From Chaetoceros tenuissimus (taxonomy: Eukaryota; Bacillariophyta; Thalassiosirophyceae; Chaetocerotales; Chaetocerotaceae), in the NCBI GenBank assembly GCA_021927905.1, contig BLLK01000069.1, positions 3,100,001 through 3,164,000 on the forward strand: 64,000 bases of DNA. Reading direction: 5' to 3'. Under the pieces are notes generated by a model, which was given only the letters and a program-made list of their open reading frames with translations, ran no database searches and was not told the origin of the DNA. Shown here one piece after another: positions 53,743 to 64,000 of this stretch (positions are counted from its first letter, which is position 1; every line of letters begins with the position of its first letter). Position numbers and translations under genes: made by a program.

Positions 53743-56700
53743 TTACTTCCACGAAGGTGCAGAGAAAAATGATGAAATAGATTTTGTCTTGCTTTCTGTT
53801 TTCTTCTTCTTTTGAATCTTCTCTGTTGCACTTTTAGGGACGGCACGTTTCTTTGTTGTCCCACTGGAATTAGCAGATTTGAAGAAAGACTTCATTGTTT
53901 TGGGTGCTGAAGAAAGCCACCTCAAGCTTCTTTCGTCAACACTGGGACAAGATTCTTCAGTGAATGAATTTTTATTGGCTGTTTCAGATTTGGCTGGTCT
54001 TAAAATAGTCAAGGTCGCTCTGAGATTTATGATAGCAGCATCATCGCATGGGTACTTCATACCTACAAAGCGTTCGTTTGTATTTGAATCTTCAATACGA
54101 ACAACACGTAGGGACTTCTCGGATGCCTTCCTCAAAACCAAGGAAGATTCCAAAACAGGCAAACAATTTAAAACTGCTCCAGAGACAATGCAAAATTTCG
54201 AATTTCGAGGAGCCATACCAATCTCAGGCGTGAACTTGTTAGACTTTGTGTAAATATCTTTCCATAAGGAATGAAAACTCTGAAAATCCTTGATCTTTTC
54301 CAAGATATGCTCGAAAGACAATTTATCACCGCATTCAGTTCGAAGATCATCCAATGAAGCAACAAGTTGATATGTCTTTAGAAGATCGTCACTTGTTTTT
54401 TCCACGGGATTTTTACCTGGAATTGTGAAGTTAGATGGTACATTTTTCCTAGGTTTAATCCAAAAGTCATCAAACATTACTCACCAGTATTTGGTCTAGT
54501 AACAACCATCAAACCTAATGGATCGTAGTCCATTCGATTATTGGTTGAAACTTCCTCCTCTACAGTCAATTTGTACCTTCTCTCGGCAAAAAGAACCAGA
54601 AAAGATCCCCTGATCCGATTTTTGCTGATATAAATGCCTGTCTTTGCCAATTTAGGATTTCCTGCTTCAACAGTTTGATCTAGTTGGAGATCTTTGGGCA
54701 TCAAATCTATAATACGCGAGGCGATCGACTCTAAAGAACAACCTCTGTCCAAATGAAATGTACACAATTCTGTCGATGCACCGCTTGACGAATCGAGAGC
54801 TATTGTCTCAGTGCTTGCTAATTTGATACTAGTTGCTGTAACATCCTCAACAACACCTACAAATTCTCCTGTTGCTTTCGCCGTAGAAATGATGTCATCT
54901 AGAGTTGCTTGAAACAAACCGAATAAAAGATTCTGATCACGGACAGGGAGCGCTGCGATTCTATTCAAGAATACTCTAATTTCTGCATTTTTCCTATCGT
55001 TTCCAGGCTCTATCCCCACTTCATCAAGACACTCTTTTGCAAACCGCAGTACTGGTTCATATGAGTTTGCAGGATTTGCTGTGGAATCACAACATTTGAT
55101 GTATTCGTCTAAAACTTGGTTTGTCCCCTTAGAAGGATTCATTGGTGGTTCTGATACCAAACAGGTGTATAATCGCTGCAATGACATTCTGCCAAATTTT
55201 GAATCTATATCGAACTCGGTTAGGTCACTACCGGTTGCAGCTCTTCGGTCACCTTTTGTCAGAGCTCCTAGACCTGCCATTCGTTTTGATACAGACGCTG
55301 CAAAACGTCTCTCACCACCAAGATCAGTCACAACTAGATTATAAATAGGCGCACTTACTTGGCCACTTCGATGAGTCCTTCCTAATTGCTGTATAGCTTT
55401 GTCGGCTGCCCAGGGTAGTTCGATTGTGTAATGAACTCGTCTTCTTTCACTTGCTCCACTACCGATCTTAGCATGAAGTGAAATTCCAGTCGATGCAGCA
55501 TCAGAAATAATAGCAACCTTCTTTTTACCATTCATAAATTTTTTCTTTTCGTTGATGTTGACACGTTCAGTATCATCTTCTGAAATCGGCATGCTGAGGC
55601 CATACCTCTTCTCTTTTGCCATTGTTCCTAGTCTCTTGACATACTTGAATTTACCTTTCGAATTCGATACCAGTCTTCCTGATCTCTGTGAAAATAACAT
55701 GAGTTCAAGCTCAGATATCATGAAAAACCAAAACTTATGTGCACTTACTCCTGTCATCTCAGATACATTTTCAACACCACCTAACTTGTCTATCAAGTCA
55801 TCTAAGGGAGAATTAGGAAGATCGAGCTCTGAAATCGAATGCAGAAGGTCTTGTTGGATTTTGACTAGTTCAGGTATTGGTTCTATCGATTCTTGTGCTA
55901 GGGTTTCGTTCATTTTCTTTATTCTTTCGTATTGTAACAATTCAGCTTGATTCTGAAAACCATTTTCTGGTACTGGGGGAAGAGGCATAAGATCTGGAGG
56001 AGTAGGTGCAATAGGAAAATGTTTACGAACAAATCCAGACATAATTGCCTTTGCTGTTGATAGCAATGATTCTAGTTCAAAATCCTCTATTTGTGTTTTT
56101 TTCCCAACCAGCTCATTTTGAAATTCTTCTAATGATGCCTGTATAGCTGATTCACCGGTACTTTGCAATCCTATTACCACAGATTTGCCAGATTCAATCT
56201 GCTTTTTTGCATCTTCTACTATGAAAGGAATCTTGAAACAGATTGAAAGTTCACGTGCAAAACGCTGCAAAGAAGACCAGTAATGTGACCACAGCAATTT
56301 TGGGAATCTAAAACCTGAATCATTCTGTAGCTTCTTTATCTCTGCCCTGATATCATACCAAATTGCTATAGCACTATCATATACCTCCTGTTGTTCGTTA
56401 GACAATGTAATCTTTTCTGTGTTGAATTCTGCACCATTCCAACATAATGTCCTTGCAACAAAAGATCCTGCCCGCTTCATTTCCAATGCTAATAATTCTA
56501 AAGCGCCTACCCCTTTTTCGGATAAAGACTCTCGAAATACATCAAAGTTCATGAAATGGGTATGATTACCCCATAGGCCAAGTCTCACAGCGTATCCCAT
56601 GTGTTTGATATCACTGACTCCTGTTGCCGAGCAGTACAATACACGAGCGAGGGGAAGACGTTGTTGAAGACTCAATACATATTTACCAGTGGCAGTTGGT

Positions 56701-57608
56701 GGGTTGGCGCTCAAATTTTTTGCTTTATGAACCTCATCAAAAACAATACACCCATCAAATTCTTTTTCACTTTGGCCATAGCTCAACCATTGTATTATTT
56801 CCTCGAGACGCTTTCCTTTTGAAGAAACTAGGAATGGATATGTAATGAAAAGTATCCCCGAGTCGTTATTTCTCCCTTTATTTTTGCTATTCAGAGCTTC
56901 AACTCCATCAAAGACGGGTGCGTGACAACCAATATCTGCAAGATCACGTCTTGCATCCTCAATCAGTTCTCTTGATACACTAATCCACAAATGTCTTCTT
57001 CTGCTAAATATTCCCTTCGATGAATCTTTTACAGATCTCGCAAGGCTATCATATAAAACAGCAGCAATTTGTCTTCCTTTCCCAATACCTGCACCATCTC
57101 CCAAGAAAAAACCAAGGCGGTATTGATTCTGAATGATTTTACAATGACGTTGAATGGCAAGCGAAGAACCTTCTAGTTGTAGTGGACTCAACAAACCATC
57201 TTCTGCTAATTTCTTTACAATTTCCATGCAATCCTGTGAAGGTTCTGGAGAGGATACACTTGCAAGTAACCCTGATTCAACAGCAGGAGTTGTATGTCCT
57301 GATTCCATTTCCTGTGCAGAATCACTTTCTACAATGACTTCATCTTTGTTGGTAGTAGAACTTTGTTTCACATCCATATCAATATCGTCTTTCTTTTCTT
57401 CATCATCACTATCATCTAAAATAATGATCTCATCTTTGCTATTGTCTTTTGTTATTGGTTTAGTTGTAGGGATAATGGCGGCAGCTTTTTTCGTCTTTTT
57501 CTGAAATGTTGCCCAACGAGGAGCAACATATGCCGATGAGATTGGGATTGCTTCTCCAGTTTCAGCTGCTTGATCTTCTGCTACTTGCTCCTGAGATTCT
57601 GAAGACAT
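53743..57608 (-). CDS. SNO: Strawberry notch-type helicase (3 exons)
   Basis: CDS complement(53743..54416, 54485..55685, 55749..57608), 1244 aa; introns of 68 and 63 nt. The 63-nt intron is in frame and open, but removing it restores EMTGRSGRLV, the conserved SNO motif (EMTGRxGR). ATG at 57606-57608. Walker A is GDGAGIGKGRQ at about 167, the DExH box FDEVHKAKN at about 289, and the helicase C part has DAASTGISLHA and QQLGRTHRSGQ at about 715. SNO proteins are nuclear SF2 ATPases linked to transcription in animals. Upstream is an acidic region (IILDDSDDEEKKDD) like a SUMO-interacting motif. The C-terminus is basic with two PIP-box-like motifs, MKSFFK and SISSFF, the second near the very end. 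Tandem with LCYB. Confidence 0.9.
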
Positions 57609-57928
57609 TTTGAATTGTTGCGTGTTGTTTCTATTTATGATATTGTGTGAAGTAAGGTAGTCTCTCTTTCTAATTGAAATTGAATGGAATATTGCTTTTT
57701 TGCTCTTGTTTTGGAGGAGAGCCACGATGATGCCGCTCTGTGCAGTTTCGACGGAATTCCGCGCCAAATTTTTAAATTCTACTAATTTAATATTTAAAAA
57801 TTTAACTTTTGTGAATTCACCTGAGTATGGTAGTATATATAATAAACATGCATAGTAATTTCCATAATCCTATGATTAGCAGTTAAGAAACTATGCTTCT
57901 GATTCGATTCAAGTTTTCGAGATATGGC
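57609..57928. other. Promoter of the Strawberry-notch gene and 3' end of LCYB
   Basis: 320 bp between two minus-strand genes. No ATG-initiated gene. An AT-rich palindromic stretch (aatttaatatttaaaaattt-like) lies near 57783-57805. Confidence 0.45.
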
Positions 57929-59617
57929 CTATTCTTGCTTATCTGCTTCGAAAGGAACTGGCAAATCAACCTCCAGCTTTGACTCAGCTATCATTCTTCT
58001 AGCCTCATTCTTTGCTGCAACATCACCTTGGTTTTTGGGAGGCACAGTGTGTTCATAGCTCTCGGGTTCACCGAAAATTGGTGTGACAGCTTGTGGAAGA
58101 GGAACTCCTTCACTAATGCTGTATGTAACAATTGACAAAAACATATCCAATCCAACTTTTGGAGGGAGCTTTGACACAAAAGTTAGACCAAATAATAATC
58201 TTGCGTACCAGGACTCATGCTTGTCATTGTTTGGCAATCCTGGCCATCCAGCAAGAAACCCACCCCATATATCCATAGGTAATCTGAAAAATCCATCGAA
58301 GAAACCTCGTAACCCTTCAACTTTTTGCTTCATCAAGAATTCACCACCAAATACAGCAAAATTTCTCTGTCGAATGTTACTTGGGGACCACATTGCGTCA
58401 TAAGCTTTTCCTGCAACAACATCTAAATTCACATTTTCATTCTTGAGGCCTTGAACGATTGCATTTGCAACTGCACCAGCACCCATCATATTTCTACAGA
58501 GGTTATACCCTGTTGAAGGATGAACCATTGCTGACGACCCTCCAAATGCAATCACCCTTTGATCTTTAGCAGGGAGAGGTCCACCCATAGGAATGTAACA
58601 GAATTCTTCTTCTTCTATGTCAATAACTTTGATTCCCAAATGTTCCAATCTTGTAAAGCATCTGTCTTTACATTCTTGAAATGAAACTCCTGGACGTGCA
58701 ACGAGACTGGTTTCTTCGAAGAAAATCTTATTATCATTTAGTGGCATGGCATACATGAAAGTTGGGGCATTCTCTGCCTTTTGCAATGAAGATTCATCTT
58801 TAAAGTGATCTGTTCTATAATCGAAAAGTGTCATGGCTTCTTTGTCGTATGGTCCAATTTGTGTTTTGTCGACAACATCAGTTTCATCTACAGTCACCAA
58901 CGCTCCATATGCAATCTGAAAGCCAGGTGGGATCGACTTTACCCTGGAATCTTTCAAAACGAGCTTGGTTTCGTGTCCAGTACAATCAACAATCAATTTA
59001 CTTTTCACAGAAATTTCCTTCTTATCAGATGTTTGTAGAGTGATTGTACTTCCATCTTTATCATGTACGAGTGATCCACTTGGTGAGTATAAATTGATAT
59101 TGGTAGCTTCGGATATATGATTCGCTTTTAGTACTCTATAGTCATCCTTTTGAGAAAGTGCATCTTGAAGAGCATTCTTTTCTATACGATAGTAGGGACG
59201 ATCAATACGAAATCTCTGCTCTGTAGGAATATCAAAAGAACCTCCAAAGTAGCAATCTGTTACTTTCCATTTCCTATCAACACAATTTTCTGGTAGGTCA
59301 TGATTAAAAGAGTCTTTGTACAAAGAACAAATAGATTGCCATTCATCTTCCCATACTCCATAATTTGGAGGCCATTTTCTATCAAAGTTTGAATCTGCTA
59401 GCAAAACATCAAGATCTTTTGACAAAAGTGTGGCAATTGATCTTGCTGCAGGTCCTGATCCTAAAACGAGAACATCGCAGTTATCTTCAGTCAAAGCTCC
59501 ATTTGCTTCATAAAGCTTTGTATCTCTTCTAAAGGTGTTTGGCAATGTTGAAGTTGGAAACGTGAAAGAAGTAGCTTCCCAAATCAAGAGAGCTGAAACA
59601 AGTACAAAACTCTTCAT
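57929..59617 (-). CDS. LCYB: Plastid lycopene beta-cyclase
   Basis: 562 aa, single exon. MKSFVLVSALLIWEATSFTFPTS is a signal peptide with Phe just after the likely cleavage point (TSFTFP), as in diatom plastid proteins. The mature enzyme is a flavoprotein that cyclises both ends of lycopene to give beta-carotene, the precursor of fucoxanthin and the diadinoxanthin cycle. The dinucleotide-binding motif DVLVLGSGPAARSIATLLS starts near residue 48. Other family segments are NYGVWEDEW, DCTGHETKLV, AYGALVTVDE, MPLNDNKIFFEETSLV, FCYIPMGGPLP, HPSTGYNLCRNM and NFAVFGGEFLM. Length and motif order are normal for algal LCYB. ACGTCA-type sequence (ctgacgtatg) lies about 160 bp upstream. It is divergent from the LAMTOR4-like gene. 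Confidence 0.95.
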   Translation of the reverse strand: MKSFVLVSALLIWEATSFTFPTSTLPNTFRRDTKLYEANGALTEDNCDVLVLGSGPAARSIATLLSKDLDVLLADSNFDRKWPPNYGVWEDEWQSICSLYKDSFNHDLPENCVDRKWKVTDCYFGGSFDIPTEQRFRIDRPYYRIEKNALQDALSQKDDYRVLKANHISEATNINLYSPSGSLVHDKDGSTITLQTSDKKEISVKSKLIVDCTGHETKLVLKDSRVKSIPPGFQIAYGALVTVDETDVVDKTQIGPYDKEAMTLFDYRTDHFKDESSLQKAENAPTFMYAMPLNDNKIFFEETSLVARPGVSFQECKDRCFTRLEHLGIKVIDIEEEEFCYIPMGGPLPAKDQRVIAFGGSSAMVHPSTGYNLCRNMMGAGAVANAIVQGLKNENVNLDVVAGKAYDAMWSPSNIRQRNFAVFGGEFLMKQKVEGLRGFFDGFFRLPMDIWGGFLAGWPGLPNNDKHESWYARLLFGLTFVSKLPPKVGLDMFLSIVTYSISEGVPLPQAVTPIFGEPESYEHTVPPKNQGDVAAKNEARRMIAESKLEVDLPVPFEADKQE

Positions 59618-60173
59618 CTTGGGTAGAAATGTGGGGAAGAGTGGGGATAGAACTCAATATATGAAAAGTATGAGATTCAATCTTGCGTTTGAGACAAGTG
59701 AGGTAAATTGTTGAAACTAAAGGTGACGATGGTTGTTGTTGTCAATCCAATGAGTAGTTTGAGTGATGCTAAAAACTGACGTATGTACGGTACGTACGGT
59801 GGACTTGAAGATCTTTTTTTCCTTTTGTTCTTTTCTTCTCATCTTTATCTGTTCCGTTCTTCTTGAAGAGACAGATCGATAGCTGCTAAAGAAATATGAA
59901 TAGCCATGGAAGCACGAGAGACTGCCAAAATCCTTTGCAATTCAATAGTCTCACGCTATGATACATTCCTATTATTCCATATTCGCTGTGGAATACGTTT
60001 ATTTCATATGCAAATTGACCACACAATCCAGTGCAGAGCACCCCTACACATCTAACTCAGAAGTATTTTTGGAAGTCAAAAGTAACAGCACGGAAATCTT
60101 CTCTTTTGAAGAGTCAAGTCAGAAACAACCGAGCTAAAGTAAAGAAACAAGAACAACAAAAAGAAAAAGAAGC
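59618..60173. promoter_or_regulatory. Divergent promoter region of LCYB and the LAMTOR4-like gene
   Basis: 556 bp. Near 59777-59804 lies gacgtatgtacggtacgtac, a TGACGT core followed by an almost palindromic GTACG repeat similar to the GTACC cluster before the cyclase gene. A pyrimidine-rich tract follows (tttttttccttttgttc, about 59814). Function is inferred only. Confidence 0.35.
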
Positions 60174-60464
60174 ATGACAGAAGTAGCAACAGCGACCATC
60201 CATCACGATATTGAACAAATACCAAACCAAATTGGAAACGCAATTATCCATGTATCAGATGGATCTCATTTGAAACCTCCAAATGGTTCACTTTCAACAA
60301 ATGAGGTTGATACTTTGTACAAGATACTTTTGGAAAGTGGACATATTTTAAATGACAACAAGGAATCTTTGAAACGGATGAACATCAAAGGCAGCAATGG
60401 AATTTCATACGTTTTGGCGGCTTCCAAAAATCAAATTTGTATAGTAAAGAAGAGTCTCAGGTAA
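60174..60464 (+). CDS. LAMTOR4-like Ragulator subunit
   Basis: 96 aa. The frame IPNQIGNAIIHVSDG, then EVDTLYKILLESGHIL, SLKRMNIKGSNGISYVLA and ending ICIVKKSLR parallels animal LAMTOR4 (IPDQLGYLVL..., FKRLSVV..., VFVVKR) in length and order. LAMTOR4 is a roadblock-type subunit of Ragulator, which anchors Rag GTPases to lysosomes/vacuoles for TORC1 signalling. Residue identity is modest, so the call rests on the pattern and small size. The ATG at 60174 follows an A-rich leader. Stop TAA directly after AGG; the sequence aggtaact could also be a splice donor, so a short extra exon is possible. It converges on the nitroreductase gene. Confidence 0.6.
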   Translation: MTEVATATIHHDIEQIPNQIGNAIIHVSDGSHLKPPNGSLSTNEVDTLYKILLESGHILNDNKESLKRMNIKGSNGISYVLAASKNQICIVKKSLR

Positions 60465-60647
60465 CTGTTACTTTATGAAAAAATCCAAGCGCATAGATGG
60501 AAGTGTCAGTGAGAGTTTGCGAGTTTGCACAGGATCGTGATCAAGGATGGAGATAGTCGGAATCTATGATACCGTACACAACTTACAAGGTTAATTCTAT
60601 TTTGTCTTGAACTAAATCTAGATATTTATTAAATAATTTTTGAATGA

Positions 60648-61622
60648 TTACTTTATTATTTGGAATTCTTCTTCGAAAATCACTTCGGTAGTTGGATATC
60701 TATGCGTTTGTTGATTCTTTCCTGGGCCATGCTCCATACCAACATCATCATTGACATCTTCATTGATTCTTTCATACGGTGTACCTACACTCACGATTAA
60801 TGGAATACTGTACCGTCTTGGTATATTTAATACTCTCCGTATTCCACCAATGTTATATCCTTCCATGGGGCAACTTGCATATCCACGAGAAGTACATGCA
60901 AGGATGAATGCCATAGCCACTAGCATAGTGTTTTTGGTAGCCCATGTATCGGCAGATCCCAAGGATGGTACCAAAACTTTCCTTCTTGTTATAGCGCTGA
61001 CAAATGATGAACCTGTCCTTATCGCAAATGAAATTGGATTTGAAACTAAACGAGGAAGGGGCCAACCACTCGAAAATAGTAGAATCAATGCTTGTATTTT
61101 TCGTTTTGCCCATTTACTCGGAGGTTTCTTGCTTCTTCTACTCCCTGATATATCCAAGAATTTTCCAAATCTCTTGTATTCCCGTAGACATTCTCTATCA
61201 GCAAGAAAAAGCACAGTGCAATCAGAATCTCGCACTCTATCTGCATTTCTGCCTATGCAATATTTTGCCAATACTTCTTTCTTTTCTTTTGTGCTCACCA
61301 TTAAGAGTCTATAAGGCTGAACATTAAACCCGGATGGTGCTCGTCGAGATATATCTAGGCATTCTTTTGCACCTTGTACTATCTCCATGCTTGAATTTGT
61401 TGCGATTGGATTATCAAGGGAAGACGATGTACCGTCATAACGCTGAAATCTTGTACACGCATATCTTGCATTACAAATACTATCAAATACTTCAGCATCA
61501 GCTTGATGATTACAAAGTGTAGTCGTCAGAATGTTCTGCTGTTTAGAAAGTATAAAGAGAGAAGAATGAAATGATGAAACTTGCGTAACAGATAAAACAG
61601 CAAATGCAAGAAGAGCTTTCAT
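60648..61622 (-). CDS. Nitroreductase-family flavoprotein, probably plastid-targeted
   Basis: 324 aa, single exon; ATG at 61620-61622. MKALLAFAVLSVTQVSSFHSS is a signal peptide with Phe after the likely cleavage site (SSFHSS). The remainder follows the FMN-dependent nitroreductase fold: ISRRAPSGFNVQPYRLLMV (FMN/substrate segment), KNTMLVAMAFILACTSRGYASCPMEGYN, and IPLIVSVGTPYERI. About 70 residues, basic and hydrophobic (SRRSKKPPSKWAKRKIQALIL), are inserted mid-domain. Such enzymes reduce quinones, nitro compounds or act in flavin-linked turnover; the substrate is unknown. It is divergent from the inhibitor-2 gene, 388 bp away. Confidence 0.8.
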   Translation of the reverse strand: MKALLAFAVLSVTQVSSFHSSLFILSKQQNILTTTLCNHQADAEVFDSICNARYACTRFQRYDGTSSSLDNPIATNSSMEIVQGAKECLDISRRAPSGFNVQPYRLLMVSTKEKKEVLAKYCIGRNADRVRDSDCTVLFLADRECLREYKRFGKFLDISGSRRSKKPPSKWAKRKIQALILLFSSGWPLPRLVSNPISFAIRTGSSFVSAITRRKVLVPSLGSADTWATKNTMLVAMAFILACTSRGYASCPMEGYNIGGIRRVLNIPRRYSIPLIVSVGTPYERINEDVNDDVGMEHGPGKNQQTHRYPTTEVIFEEEFQIIK

Positions 61623-62010
61623 GTTTTGTTTCCTGATGCCAAATATACACACGTTTTACTTTTTGCAATTGACTGACGCCTTCCGCTCACAAATATTAGA
61701 CTGTTAATAGATGGAAGATGTGTTAAAGGCAATAGAATATGCGAAGTGTTTTACAAACAAGATCTGTGATGAAGTTCAACTTGCTTGTCAAAGAGGAAAA
61801 TCTTTTTTCCATGATGGGTGACATTGGTACAAATAGATACGTACGTGACATCTAAGGGAAGAGAGAAGTATGGGTGATAAGAACTCGTTCATCCTCTATT
61901 GTGAAGCATTACTTACAATACAATAAACAAGTTTGCAACTGCCAACTTTATACGCCATTAGCAATATACCTACATCACATAGAAATAAAAAGAAGCACTA
62001 GGAGAGGATA
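61623..62010. other. Divergent promoter region
   Basis: 388 bp between the nitroreductase and inhibitor-2 starts. It contains gatacgtacgtgacatc near 61837-61853, another GTACG-type motif. No gene was seen. Confidence 0.4.
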
Positions 62011-62609
62011 ATGGACGCAGAACCAATATTGCACGAGCCGGACCTTAAAGCTGTACCGAATAAACCAGCACTCGTGACATCCAAAAACCACAGTAAGAAA
62101 AAGAAAGGAATAACTTTAAAGTGGGACGAACATGCTATTGAAGAACACGATCAGCTCCGTGGAACCAGAATGAAGGTAGGTTGAGCAATTCCATTTCTTG
62201 TGTTGTATCCAATAACTTTGAGTTGTGACTGACAATATTTTACTTGTACAAGATTGACGAACCAGATACACCTTACGCATACGATCACCATTCGGATAGT
62301 GAAGCAAGTGCGGGATCCCACCATTCTAGAGATGCAAAAGTAAAGCACCTAGATTGGAATCATTTGGAGAATAAGTTAGGTGCTGTAGCTGCTGTAAGAG
62401 CAAATTTGCCATCTTCACCAAGTTTAAGTGGAGGTAATAGTTCTGGACCAGATTCTGATTTTGAACTAGATGGTAGACGGACAAGAATGAAAGCAAAGGA
62501 ATTCGAAATGCATAGAAAAGCACATTACAATGAAATGGAAGCACTTAAAAAGTGGAGAGCTGAACACCAAAACGATAGCGACGACGAGGACGAGGATGAA
62601 GTAATGTAA
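62011..62609 (+). CDS. Protein phosphatase 1 inhibitor-2 (2 exons)
   Basis: CDS join(62011..62175, 62253..62609), 173 aa, with a 77-nt intron (gtaggt...acaag). The splice creates RGTRMKIDEPDTPYAY, the hallmark of inhibitor-2 (KIDEPxTPY), whose Thr is the GSK3-type phosphorylation site. Upstream is KGITLKWDEHAIEEHD, the PP1-binding IxxKWDE region. Downstream FEMHRKAHYNEMEALKKW matches the third conserved block (RKxHYNE). Inhibitor-2 binds PP1 at several points and blocks its active site, and is intrinsically disordered. The protein ends in an acidic run (DSDDEDEDEVM). The first ATG in frame lies within an A-rich leader. Confidence 0.93.
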
Positions 62610-63750
62610 ATCCTGTGTTTTTATTTGAGCTCTAGTATGTCGAATAACAATAATGAGCCTACCTTGAAACAAAGAATTGACTGAATTGAGTGAAATAAGA
62701 GATATTAAGGGGCTTCGGGAATCCTCGTTTCGACGGGCTTACGGGAAAAATCTCAAAAATATGGCAGAAAAATGGAAAAATTCGATGCATCCCAATGTTT
62801 TCATATATTGCTGTATTGATGAGAACAATTCAATCTTTTCATGAATAGACTCATATATTATTTTACAAAGTAAAAAGCCCATAGAACCAATGAATATATC
62901 AGCATACAAGTGTACATATTGCATCGATCGGAATCCGCATTTGAGACCTTTTTTCGAGAAATAATGTATTCATACTTCTGTAACTCATAATGCAATGCTT
63001 CTATTTCTTACACTGTAGAAACATTCATATTTCTTCAATAAGATCAACACGCATATGAATATACAGGTGGCGCCTTCTCTCAAATTAAACACCACAATAG
63101 TAATCAGAGTAATCGACGAGCACTTGGAATTTCCCTATCTTCATTTTTGTTTTCTATGTCTGTCCCATTCGAGATTTTCTAGCTTTGGCCTTTACCTTAA
63201 TCATGGCACTTTGTAATGGATTCTGCGCTTGGTTTGATGTTCAGAATATCAATCAATAACAAAATCACCCACCGTGTTAATTCATTCCACCTTATCTGAG
63301 TGGTTTCTTTCACGACATCGTCGAAAGCAAGAAACTACGACTTCCTGCTCATCCATCATTGCATAGTTTGCATATCTGATCAAAGTTATACTTTATCACC
63401 ATCTCATTTATCGGCATTTCTTGCTTATTGCAGCGTAGCAGTACAAGCAAGACCATCAATTTAGCTACTCCTGAGTTTGACCTTCTCTCTGATGATTGAG
63501 CGAACATCTAGCCTGACCAAGTGTGTTTCTTTGCTAATGGTGAATTTGAAATAGATTTAATTCGTTTTGTTTTGTATTTAATTGTCATCTATTATTGAAG
63601 GAAGACAACGAAAGGGATGTTGCTTGTTGTTACAAGAAGCAATGTGAAAGAGTACGTAGGTACAACAAGACTATCAGTAAACAGAAGTTATTCTTGCAAG
63701 AGGGCTTGTATGTACCAAAGTGAGGGCATAAAAGAAAGCGTAAAAGAAAA
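62610..63750. other. Non-coding 3' region, no gene seen
   Basis: 1.1 kb after the inhibitor-2 gene. No ORF with homology, no tRNA-like elements and no clear repeat. Confidence 0.4.
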
Positions 63751-63755
63751 GAAAT

Positions 63756-64000
63756 GATATGGACTGAAAACAAATGAAAACAAATGAAAACAAATGAAAA
63801 CAAAACAAAACAAAACAAATGAAAACAAAACAAAACAAATGAAAACAAATGAAAACAAATGAAATGGAACAAAAAGGAACAAATGGAATTGGGCGAAAAC
63901 CAAGTACGTACGTACTGGTATGGAAAATGGAACAAAATGGAACGAAGTGGAACAAAAACAAATGAAAACAAATCAAAACAAAACAAAACAAAACAAAACA
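63756..64000. repeat. Simple repeat of AAACAAATG / AAAAC units
   Basis: Runs of gaaaacaaat (10-bp) and aaaac (5-bp) units alternate from about 63766 to 63862, then degenerate to ggaacaaaatgg-type units and return to aaaac at the window end. A gtacgtacgtac run lies near 63904-63916. Open frames read through it on the minus strand are Phe/Leu/Cys-rich artefacts. The repeat continues beyond the window. Confidence 0.85.

Noticed and set aside
63630-63991. Three overlapping minus-strand frames rich in Phe, Leu and Cys
   Set aside because: They are translations of the AAACAAATG-type simple repeat, not genes.

Overview
The window is nuclear DNA of a eukaryotic alga, most likely a centric diatom. 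Three things point there. Several N-termini are bipartite, a signal peptide with an aromatic residue just after the cleavage point, as in secondary red plastids (AAAFAP, EAFSP, TSFTFP, SSFH, TSAW). Introns are few, mostly 63-84 nt, GT...AG. A sperm-tail PG-rich-repeat (flagellar) protein fits a lineage with flagellated male gametes. The base composition is AT-rich by eye; a Chaetoceros-like diatom is a guess, not a demonstration.

Layout. 1-27.6 kb is gene-dense: a 5'-truncated nuclear protein, STPGR protein, NAPE-PLD-like metallo-beta-lactamase, cytochrome c, a thioredoxin-UBA-PUB protein, GGTase-I beta, an organellar 5'-3' exonuclease, a JmjC protein, proteasome alpha-6, plastid Mg-chelatase H, a 1370-aa helical orphan, and a voltage-sensor/IQ/nucleotide-cyclase fusion. 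27.6-38.4 kb is a gene-poor island with a decayed ABC-transporter ATPase and short inverted-repeat DNA transposons flanked by TTAA or CTAA. 38.4-62.6 kb is gene-dense again: a disordered protein, a RING-CH/MYND membrane protein, a Tim17/22-family protein, a plastid Rieske-fold protein, a plastid methyltransferase-like protein, asparaginyl-tRNA synthetase, an orphan, a prolyl-hydroxylase-like dioxygenase, a Strawberry-notch helicase, lycopene beta-cyclase, a LAMTOR4-like protein, a nitroreductase and protein phosphatase inhibitor 2. The last 1.4 kb is non-coding and ends in an AAACAAATG-type simple repeat.

The genes do not form one operon-like system. Many are in divergent pairs with shared 0.3-0.6 kb promoters, or convergent pairs only 35-190 bp apart. 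Five or six products (Mg-chelatase H, Rieske-fold protein, methyltransferase, lycopene cyclase, nitroreductase, perhaps the exonuclease) look plastid-bound. The most unusual gene is the voltage-sensor/cyclase fusion at 23973-27599, whose catalytic domain seems to lack the usual Asn and Arg. Exon borders below were read by eye from GT...AG sites, frame and family conservation; no transcript data were available.
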